Positions 57,226 through 64,000 of a DNA stretch of 64,000 nt are shown here, piece after piece. The position numbers were made by a program, and so were the translations under genes. Numbering within the stretch: the stretch's first letter is position 1; each line of letters begins with the position of its first letter. Under the pieces are notes generated by a model, which was given only the letters and a program-made list of their open reading frames with translations, was not told the DNA's origin and searched no databases. Origin of the DNA: an uncultured Subdoligranulum sp. (GTDB lineage Bacteria > Bacillota > Clostridia > Oscillospirales > Ruminococcaceae); contig CALZZE010000009.1 in NCBI GenBank assembly GCA_945830575.1, positions 1 to 64,000 of the forward strand. Direction: 5' to 3'.

Positions 57226-58980
57226 ATGGCTCTGGATGCCGCGACACTGGCCCTTGTGGCCGAGGAACTGAAAAGTAAACTGCTGGACGCCAAGATCGAC
57301 AAGATCTTTGAGCCGACCCGGGACGAGGTGCTCATCACGCTGCGCACCCGCACCGAGACCCACCGGCTGCTACTGTCCGCCCGCAGCGGCTCCGCCCGGG
57401 TCTGCCTGACAAAGGAAAGCTTTGAAAACCCCCTCACGCCGCCGGGCTTCTGCATGCTGCTGCGCAAGCACCTCACCGGCGGGCGGCTCATCGGCCTGCG
57501 CCGGGAGCCGGGGGACCGCATCGTCTTTTTTGACTTCAAATGCACCAACGAGATGGGCGACCTTGTCACCAACACGGTGGCCGCCGAGCTGATGGGCCGC
57601 TACTCCAATCTGGTGCTGGTGCAGAACGGCCGCATCATCGATGCGCTGAAACGGGTGGATTTTGAGGACAGCGAGATCCGTCAGCTGCTGCCCGGCCTGC
57701 CCTACACGCTGCCGCCCAAGCCCGCCAAGCCGGATTTTCTGGACATTTCCGGCGCGCAGATGGTGGCCGCCGCCTGCGAAAAGGAGCTGCCCCCCGCCGC
57801 GGCGCTGGGCAAAACGGCGGCAGGGGTCGGCCCGGTGGTCATGCGGGAGGCGGTCTGCCGGGCGCTGGGGGAGACCCCCGCCATGGCCTGCGACCTGACG
57901 GCCGACGAACGCGCCCGTCTGGCCGCCGCGCTGGACGAACTGAAAGCGGAGCATGCCGCCGGGGGCACCCCCACGGCGGTGCGCATCCCGCAGGAGGACG
58001 GCGTGCAGAAGCCGGTGGAGTTCAGCTGGTTCACCCCCCGCCAGTACGGCGAGGGTGCGGTGCTCACCGCCTACGCCAGCTACAGCGAGCTGCTGGAGGA
58101 CTACTACGCCACCAAGGACCGGGCGGAGCGGCTGCGCCAGAAAAGCCGGGAACTGTACAAGGCGGTGCACAACCTGCACGAGCGCGCCGTGCGCAAGCAG
58201 GCCGCCCGCAGGGAGGAGCTGGCCCAGAGCACCAAAGCGGACACGCTGCGCCTGTACGGCGAGCTTTTGCAGGCCAACCTGTGGGCCTGCCGCAAGGGCG
58301 ACCGGCAGGTGACGGTGCAGAACTACTACACCGGCGAGGAGGTCACCATCAGGCTGGACCCCCGCCTTGCCCCCAACGAGAACGCCCAGAAATACTTCAA
58401 GGATTACAAAAAGAAGCAGACCGCCGCCGTCATGCTGCAAAAGCTGCTGGTGGAGGGGGAGAGCGAGATCGAGTACCTGTCCACCGTGCTGTACGAGGTG
58501 GAGAGCGCCCCCGGCGAACAGGCCCTCAACGAGATCCGCGCCGAGCTGAAAGGGCAAGGGTACTTAAAATACTACAAGCAGCGGGACCGCAAGCAGAAGC
58601 CCGCGGATTTCCTGCGCTACACCTCCAGCGACGGATTTGAGATTCTGGTGGGCCGCAACAACCTGCAAAACGACAAGCTGACGCTGCACACCGCCCGCGG
58701 CAAGGACGTGTGGTTCCATGTGCAGAAGGCCCCCGGCAGCCATTGCGTGGTGATGAGCCGGGGCGAGGACGTGCCGGACACCACCCGGCAGGAGGCCGCC
58801 GAGCTGGCGGTGCTGCACTCCAGCCAGAACGGCGGCGCCAAGGTGGCGGTAGACACCACCGAGGTGAAAAACATCTGGAAGGCCAACGGCGCCAAGCCCG
58901 GCATGGTGCTGTACGAGGTGTACTCCACCGTCTACGTCACCCCCCGGGAGGGCCTGCAGGACAAGCTGCGCAAAAAATAA
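57226..58980 (+). CDS. rqcH: Ribosome quality-control factor RqcH (NFACT family)
   Basis: 584 residues. NFACT-N start (ALDAATLALVAEELKSKLLD, then KIFEPTRDEVL and GFCMLLRKHL), helix-hairpin-helix and long coiled coil (about 300-420), NFACT-R RNA-binding domain near the end (GRNNLQNDKLTLHTARGKDVWFHVQKAPGSHC). It binds split 50S subunits with stalled peptidyl-tRNA and recruits tRNA-Ala for alanine tailing. Older annotation: fibronectin-binding protein. AAAGGAGG lies 6 nt before the ATG. Confidence 0.92.
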   Translation: MALDAATLALVAEELKSKLLDAKIDKIFEPTRDEVLITLRTRTETHRLLLSARSGSARVCLTKESFENPLTPPGFCMLLRKHLTGGRLIGLRREPGDRIVFFDFKCTNEMGDLVTNTVAAELMGRYSNLVLVQNGRIIDALKRVDFEDSEIRQLLPGLPYTLPPKPAKPDFLDISGAQMVAAACEKELPPAAALGKTAAGVGPVVMREAVCRALGETPAMACDLTADERARLAAALDELKAEHAAGGTPTAVRIPQEDGVQKPVEFSWFTPRQYGEGAVLTAYASYSELLEDYYATKDRAERLRQKSRELYKAVHNLHERAVRKQAARREELAQSTKADTLRLYGELLQANLWACRKGDRQVTVQNYYTGEEVTIRLDPRLAPNENAQKYFKDYKKKQTAAVMLQKLLVEGESEIEYLSTVLYEVESAPGEQALNEIRAELKGQGYLKYYKQRDRKQKPADFLRYTSSDGFEILVGRNNLQNDKLTLHTARGKDVWFHVQKAPGSHCVVMSRGEDVPDTTRQEAAELAVLHSSQNGGAKVAVDTTEVKNIWKANGAKPGMVLYEVYSTVYVTPREGLQDKLRKK

Positions 58981-58992
58981 AACAATGCCCCC

Positions 58993-59040
58993 TTGCAAAA
59001 TCCGGTCAATCCGGTATGATGGAATTGACCGGCCGGTCAA
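58993..59040 (+). promoter_or_regulatory. TetR-operon promoter and palindromic operator
   Basis: TTGCAA, 16 bp, TATGAT, followed directly by the perfect 16-bp palindrome TTGACCGGCCGGTCAA (59025-59040); a half-site CCGGTCAA lies in the spacer. The position over the transcription start fits self-repression by the TetR protein. Confidence 0.75.
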
Positions 59041-59063
59041 ACCCGATGCAAGGGGGTATTGTT

Positions 59064-59678
59064 ATGGAATTCAAGGATCTGCCCAAGGCGCGGCGGCAGA
59101 AAATCATGGACGCCGCCATGGAGGAGTTCGCCGCCCACGATTACCGGGGCGCCAACACCGAGACCATCGCCGCCAAGGGCGGCATCTCCAAGGGACTGCT
59201 GTTTTACTACTTCAAAAACAAAAAATCCCTCTACCTCACGCTGGTGCGCCACGCGGGCGCGGTGGTGGAGCGGGCCATGCAGCTGGAACCCGCCCCGCCG
59301 GGCACCGACCTGTTTGACTACCTGAACGAGCTGGCGGGCAAAAAAATTGCGGTGCTGGAATCCATGCCCGCGCTGGTGCAGTTCAGCGTGCGGGTGTTCT
59401 ATGACGGCGGCGCGCAGGTCAGCCCCGCCATCAACCGGTTTCTTCTGCACTACACCGATGAACTGTTTGACAAATATCTCTCGCAGGTGGACACCTCCCG
59501 CTTTAAGCCGGGGTTCACGCCCCGCAAGGCCATCGACCTGCTGATCTATCTGACGGACGGCTACGTCCACAGCCTCCTGATGGCGGGACAGCCGCTGGAT
59601 GTGCCGGAACTGTACCGCCAATACCACATCTGGCAGGAGATGGTGCGGGATTTTGTATACAAAACGGAGGAACCATGA
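59064..59678 (+). CDS. TetR/AcrR-family transcriptional regulator
   Basis: 204 residues. N-terminal helix-turn-helix: RQKIMDAAMEEFAAHDYRGANTETIAAKGGISKGLLFYYFKNKKSLY, the usual TetR signature. The C-terminal ligand domain is helical and unassigned. AAGGGGG lies 8 nt before the ATG. It overlaps the hydrolase gene by ATGA and probably controls this four-gene run through the palindrome at 59025. Confidence 0.9.
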   Translation: MEFKDLPKARRQKIMDAAMEEFAAHDYRGANTETIAAKGGISKGLLFYYFKNKKSLYLTLVRHAGAVVERAMQLEPAPPGTDLFDYLNELAGKKIAVLESMPALVQFSVRVFYDGGAQVSPAINRFLLHYTDELFDKYLSQVDTSRFKPGFTPRKAIDLLIYLTDGYVHSLLMAGQPLDVPELYRQYHIWQEMVRDFVYKTEEP

Positions 59679-60490
59679 CGGAACGACTGCTGAACACCCC
59701 AAAGGGCGTCATCCATTACTGGGTGGGCGGAACGCGGGAGGGCACGCCGCTGGTGTTTCTGCCGGGGCTGACCGCCGACCACCGGCTGTTCCGGTTCCAG
59801 CTGGAACAATTTGAAAAAACCAACCCGGTGCTGGTGTGGGACGCGCCGGGCCACGGAGCCTCCCGCCCCTTCACGCTGGATTTCACCCTGATGGACAAGG
59901 CGGGGTGGCTGGAGGAGATTTTAGACAGGGAAGAGCCGTTCCGCCGCCCGGTGCTGGTGGGGCAGTCCATGGGCGGCTATCTGTCCCAGTGCTTTTTGCA
60001 GCGTTGTCCGGGGCGGGCGCGGGGCTTCGTCTGCATCGATTCCGCGCCGCTCCAGCGCAGCTGCTACACCGCCGCCGAGCTGTGGATGCTCAAGCACTGT
60101 GAGACCATGTACCGCTGCTACCCATGGGAGGCGCTGGTGAAGGCCGGTTCCGACGGCTGTGCAACCAGTGCGCAGGGGCGCGCCCTCATGCGGGAGATGC
60201 TGGCGGATTACCAAAGCCGGGAATATGCCCGGCTGGCGGGACACGGGTTCCGGATGCTGGCCGAGGCGGTGGAACAAAACCTGCCTTACAGGCTGGACTG
60301 CCCCACGCTGCTGCTCTGCGGCGAGCGTGACCAGGCGGGCTTCACCAGACGGTACAACCGAAACTGGGAAAAACGGACGGGCATCCCGGTGCTGTGGGTG
60401 CCCGGTGCGGGACACAATTCCAACACCGACGCGCCGGAGTTTGTCAACGATGCAATCAAACACTTTATAAAGGAAAGAGTGACGGTATGA
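59675..60490 (+). CDS. Alpha/beta hydrolase
   Basis: 271 residues, cytoplasmic. LVFLPGLTADHRLF, WDAPGHGASRP, nucleophile Ser in VGQSMGGYLSQ (about 98), acid in CGERDQAG and His in PGAGHNSNTD (about 248). A lipase/esterase-type hydrolase of unknown substrate. Coupled by ATGA overlaps to both the TetR gene and the ICMT-like gene. Confidence 0.85.
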   Translation: MTERLLNTPKGVIHYWVGGTREGTPLVFLPGLTADHRLFRFQLEQFEKTNPVLVWDAPGHGASRPFTLDFTLMDKAGWLEEILDREEPFRRPVLVGQSMGGYLSQCFLQRCPGRARGFVCIDSAPLQRSCYTAAELWMLKHCETMYRCYPWEALVKAGSDGCATSAQGRALMREMLADYQSREYARLAGHGFRMLAEAVEQNLPYRLDCPTLLLCGERDQAGFTRRYNRNWEKRTGIPVLWVPGAGHNSNTDAPEFVNDAIKHFIKERVTV

Positions 60491-61155
60491 AAAAACTGGC
60501 GGTACAGGCCTTTGCCAAGGCGGGCGCGGGCCTGCTGCTCTGTGGGCTGCTGCTGTTCGGCCCGGCGGGTACGCTGCATTGGGCCGGGGCGTGGCGCTTT
60601 CTGGCGGTGCTGTTCCTCCCCATGGTGGCCGTGGGGGTGGTGCTGCTGTGCAAAGACCCGGAACTGCTGAAAAAGCGGCTCAACGCCAAGGAGGAGCAGG
60701 CCACCCAGAGAGGGGTCATTCTGGTCAGCGCACTGCTGTTCGTGGCGGATTTCGTGCTCTGCGGGCTGGACTATCGGTTTGGCTGGTCGGCGCTGCCCGG
60801 CTGGCTGGAATGGGCAGCAATGGCGGCGTTCCTGCTGGGCTACGCCCTGTACGGCGAAGTGCTGCGGGAAAACGCATGGCTCTCCCGCACCGTGGAGGTA
60901 CAGCAGGGGCAGCAGGTGGTGGACACCGGCCTGTACGGCGCGGTGCGCCATCCCATGTACGCCGCCACGGTGCTGCTGTTCCTCTCGATGCCGCTGATTT
61001 TGGGGTCGCTGTGGGGCTTTGTGCTGCTGCTGGCCTACCCGGCGGTGCTGGTGCCCCGAATCCTCAACGAGGAGAAGGTGCTGAAGGAGGGCCTGCCCGG
61101 CTACGAGGCGTACATGCAGAAGGTTCGCTGGCGGCTGATTCCGTTTGTATGGTGA
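60487..61155 (+). CDS. Isoprenylcysteine carboxyl methyltransferase-like membrane protein
   Basis: 222 residues with about five helices. The C-terminal signature VVDTGLYGAVRHPMYAA and the later NEEKVL match the ICMT/PEMT-like SAM-binding region of bacterial DUF1295-type proteins. Substrate unknown; bacteria lack prenylated CaaX proteins, so a lipid or small-molecule methylation is more likely. Third gene of the TetR operon. Confidence 0.8.
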   Translation: MKKLAVQAFAKAGAGLLLCGLLLFGPAGTLHWAGAWRFLAVLFLPMVAVGVVLLCKDPELLKKRLNAKEEQATQRGVILVSALLFVADFVLCGLDYRFGWSALPGWLEWAAMAAFLLGYALYGEVLRENAWLSRTVEVQQGQQVVDTGLYGAVRHPMYAATVLLFLSMPLILGSLWGFVLLLAYPAVLVPRILNEEKVLKEGLPGYEAYMQKVRWRLIPFVW

Positions 61156-61230
61156 CTTGTAAAATTTTCTGCCCGTATTGTGGGATGCGGGCCTTTCTGG
61201 TACAATGGGGACACACAAGGAGGTGCGCCC

Positions 61231-62253
61231 ATGAAAAGAAAGGCTTGTCTTGCTCTCGCCCTGTCCGCGGCGCTGGCGCTGTCCGCCTGCGCAAAGGCTC
61301 CAGCTGCCGCTGTGGAAAGCCCCTCGCCCGGCGCGGACATGGAGCGCCGCATGGCGGAGCTGGCCCAGTGGATGGCCCAGATGTCCGGCCAGACGGCGGA
61401 CTATGCCATGGAAGGCCCCCACCCGGCCCCGCTGGGGGAGAACGTACAGCTGCCGGAGGAGGGGGTGCCTCTGCGCGCCCTGTGGTGGGGCGGCAACGGC
61501 ACGCTGGCGGACGCCGCCGCGGCCTACGGCCTGACGCCGGAGGAATTGCAGCAGCTGAATCCCGGCGTCACCGAGGAGGATTTCGCGGGGGAGGACGGCC
61601 TGTTCGCTTATCAGGAACTGACCCTCGGTGAATCATTGCGTCAGTTCTCCGATACCCAGACTGTCACCATTCAGACGCCGTGGGTGCAGAATGAGGTTCA
61701 GCAGTCCCAGACCTATGAGGTGCCCGCCGCGCTGGATGAGCAGGCCGCGGCAGTCATGGCGGAGGCCTATGATTTCCTCTGGCACCTGGAGGTCAGCACC
61801 GGGTACTCTCCCGCCGAGCCGGTGGAGGGAAAAGTCAACCTGTTCCGGACGGTGGAGGGGGCGCGGTTCACCCGGTACTCGGATTTTGTGTCCTATCTGA
61901 ACGCGGTGTTCACCCCGGAACTGGCCCAGACCTATGCCAGCGGCGCGTATTTCAACGAGGAATGGGACTTCTATCTGGGCGGCTACATGGAGGGCGACAA
62001 CGATGCACTGTGGCAGACCGCCGGCGACCGGGGCACAAACATCTATTACGCGGGCACCCTGTTCACCGAGCCGGAAACACAGCCGGACGGCAGCGTGACC
62101 TTCCGGCAGCTGAGCCTTCAGCTGGACGAGGAGACCTTTGCGGGCTGGGGCGGGGAAGACCCCCTTGTGCCTGCCTTCGCGGAGCCAAGCCTTGTACGGC
62201 TGGTGCCCACCGAAAACGGCTGGCGGGTGGCACAGCTCAGCCTGCCCTATTGA
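61231..62253 (+). CDS. Lipoprotein with LysM-like segment and uncharacterised C-terminal domain
   Basis: 340 residues from the ATG at 61231 (AAGGAGG 7 nt upstream). Lipobox ALSAC (Cys about 20). Residues about 75-125 (GGNGTLADAAAAYGLTPEELQQLNPG) resemble a LysM-type motif. Residues about 175-335 (EAYDFLWHLEVSTGYSP, RYSDFVSYLNAVFTPELA, ending VRLVPTENGWRVAQLSLPY) recall IseA-type inhibitors of DL-endopeptidases, with modest confidence. A role at the cell wall is likely. Possibly transcribed with the TetR operon, 75 nt behind. Confidence 0.65.
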   Translation: MKRKACLALALSAALALSACAKAPAAAVESPSPGADMERRMAELAQWMAQMSGQTADYAMEGPHPAPLGENVQLPEEGVPLRALWWGGNGTLADAAAAYGLTPEELQQLNPGVTEEDFAGEDGLFAYQELTLGESLRQFSDTQTVTIQTPWVQNEVQQSQTYEVPAALDEQAAAVMAEAYDFLWHLEVSTGYSPAEPVEGKVNLFRTVEGARFTRYSDFVSYLNAVFTPELAQTYASGAYFNEEWDFYLGGYMEGDNDALWQTAGDRGTNIYYAGTLFTEPETQPDGSVTFRQLSLQLDEETFAGWGGEDPLVPAFAEPSLVRLVPTENGWRVAQLSLPY

Positions 62254-62323
62254 GCTATGGTTTGTGAATTTCGGCAAAACGCAGAAATTTTCAAAAAAAT
62301 TTCTACTTTTTTTCCAAAAACAC

Positions 62324-62352
62324 TTGCAACGCCGGGAGACGTGTGTTATAAT
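62324..62352 (+). promoter_or_regulatory. Promoter of the S10 ribosomal operon
   Basis: TTGCAA, 17 bp, TATAAT. The gap 62254-62696 holds this promoter and a leader of about 340 nt; no supported gene is seen in it. Confidence 0.82.
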
Positions 62353-62359
62353 AACTCTC

Positions 62360-62696
62360 GGCTGCGAAAGGCTTGTGCAGACAGGCAAGCTGCGCAAGCC
62401 GCGATATGCGTTGATGCGGGAGGTTGCCGCCGCGCCCAAAAGGCGATGACGGGTTTTTCCGCGGAGTATGTCCGATCTTAGAACCGGGCGAAAGAATTAC
62501 GGATGCGAAGGGATATGTACGGCGCTGCATTCTGCGGCACGGACCAATTTCCACCTGCTTTGCGACGATTCTTTCCGGTGCAACTGCGAAATGGCGCGGT
62601 TCGCCGGATTTTGCCGTGCGAAACAGTTGAACACCCGGAAGCGTGTGTGATTTATCGGCTCGCCTAAGGCACACAATTTTATAGGAGGCGAATCAA
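62360..62696 (+). other. Long 5' leader of the S10 operon
   Basis: About 340 nt without a supported ORF (62424-62630 has no ribosome site). Long leaders of this operon in other bacteria can bind a ribosomal protein such as L4 for feedback control. I see short stems but cannot match a known leader. Confidence 0.4.
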
Positions 62697-63008
62697 ATGG
62701 CAGTCAAAGAGAAAATCAGAATCCGTCTGAAGAGCTACGATGCATCCCTGATCGATGCGGCGGCCCAGAAGATCGTGGAGACCGCGAAGCGCACCGGCGC
62801 CCGCGTGTCCGGCCCGATCCCCCTGCCCACCGACAAGGAAATCGTCACGATCCTGCGCGCTGTCCACAAGTACAAGGACAGCCGTGAGCAGTTCGAGACC
62901 CGCACCCACAAGCGTCTGATCGACATTCTGAAGCCGTCCAACAAGACGGTCGAGGCTCTCATGAGCCTGCAGCTCCCCGCTGGCGTGGACATCGAGATCA
63001 AGCTGTAA
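62697..63008 (+). CDS. rpsJ: 30S ribosomal protein S10
   Basis: 103 residues, full length. [39 protein letters not shown] and the loop [19 protein letters not shown] are diagnostic. ATAGGAGG lies upstream. First gene of the S10 operon. Confidence 0.97.
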   Translation: MAVKEKIRIRLKSYDASLIDAAAQKIVETAKRTGARVSGPIPLPTDKEIVTILRAVHKYKDSREQFETRTHKRLIDILKPSNKTVEALMSLQLPAGVDIEIKL

Positions 63009-63171
63009 GCGGTTCCTACATTATAAAGGGCCGGCCCGTGCGGCCGTGTTCCGCAGACCGCCGGCAATAATGCAGCTCCACAAACAGACTGACCCCGATC
63101 CCCGCATCCCGCGGAGAGGTCATGTTGGCGCTCAACCCGCCAACCAATAACCTTTACAGGAGGACAAAACA
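63009..63171 (+). other. Structured 163-nt spacer between rpsJ and rplC
   Basis: Longer than usual for this operon, with several GC-rich stems (GGGCCGGCCC; TTGGCG/CGCCAA near 63124-63142). No gene seen. It may hold an internal regulatory structure. Confidence 0.4.
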
Positions 63172-63804
<633 letters not shown>

Positions 63805-63818
63805 AGGAGGAAAACACA

Positions 63819-64000
63819 ATGGCACAATTTGATGTCGTCGATATGAACGGCAAGAAGGTTTCCACCGTTGAGCTTTCCGACGCCGTGTTCGGGATCACCC
63901 CGAACGAGAAGGCTGTCCACGAGGCAGTCGTCAACTTCCTGGCCAACCAGCGCCAGGGCACCCAGAACACCAAGATCCGCAAGGAAGTCCGCGGCGGCGG
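63819..64000 (+). CDS. rplD: 50S ribosomal protein L4 (5' part, cut by the window end)
   Basis: AAAGGAGG lies 8 nt before the ATG. The first 60 residues show the L4 start (VVDMNGKKVSTVEL, VFGITPNEKAVHEAV, NFLANQRQGT). The rest lies beyond the window. Confidence 0.93.
   Translation, partial: MAQFDVVDMNGKKVSTVELSDAVFGITPNEKAVHEAVVNFLANQRQGTQNTKIRKEVRGG

Noticed and set aside
62424-62630. 68-aa ORF in the S10 leader as a leader peptide
   Set aside because: No ribosome site, and the start lies in untranslated leader with stem potential; insufficient support.

Overview
The window reads as a chromosomal segment of a high-GC, low-sigma-diversity Firmicute of the Clostridia, most like the Oscillospiraceae/Ruminococcaceae gut anaerobes (Gemmiger, Subdoligranulum, Faecalibacterium type). 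Supporting signs are AGGAGG-type ribosome sites, TTGACA/TATAAT promoters, RqcH, TrmK, YqfO, a sodium-pump decarboxylase, an ECF vitamin-transporter S subunit and an S10 ribosomal operon start. Genus is inference.

Layout. (1) 1-6.0 kb: a small membrane protein, then a GH2 glycosidase and GPH-family sugar symporter operon on the minus strand, divergent from an AraC-type regulator with overlapping promoters. (2) 6.1-11.6 kb: a plus-strand operon centred on ADP-ribose chemistry: two small proteins, a DUF551-like protein, a multidomain ADP-ribosylglycohydrolase-NADAR protein and an SseB-macrodomain-Sel1 protein. (3) 11.7-17.4 kb: mobile-element genes: a long non-coding stretch with its own promoter and terminators, a D5/P4-type helicase, iteron-like repeats, a zinc ribbon and two tandem tyrosine integrases. 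(4) 17.4-24.2 kb: a minus-strand three-gene module (DUF6361, PLD-nuclease-like, SF2 helicase) bracketed by identical 24-bp hairpins, plus a small protein. (5) 24.5-35.1 kb: an unusual type I restriction-modification locus: an ADP-ribosylglycohydrolase fused to HsdM, a second HsdM, HsdS, a tyrosine recombinase, a spare HsdS target-recognition cassette bounded by the same repeats, and HsdR; then an orphan Fic-antitoxin-like protein overlapping a rhodanese lipoprotein. (6) 35.2-38.7 kb: two alpha/beta hydrolases, a tRNA-Arg(CCG) with a partial duplication typical of integration, and two copies of a MITE-like repeat. (7) 38.7-46.3 kb: histidine operon hisZG(fused)-hisD-hisC-hisH-hisA-hisF-hisIE-histidinol phosphatase, without hisB. 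(8) 46.4-64 kb: core genome: lipoproteins, a low-GC VanY-like carboxypeptidase between inverted repeats, argF, an ECF S subunit, an OadB/OadG pair, a sigma factor, a DUF2142 protein, trmK-yqfO-rqcH, a TetR operon, and rpsJ-rplC-rplD.

The 6-36 kb stretch is best read as a defence/mobile island. Its most distinctive theme is that ADP-ribose-removing domains occur three times in two loci (DraG+NADAR and macrodomain in one; DraG fused to a DNA methyltransferase in the other), suggesting a link between reversal of ADP-ribosylation and DNA modification or restriction. That link is inference; the fusions and the repeat architecture are seen directly. All product names come from motif recognition without database searches.
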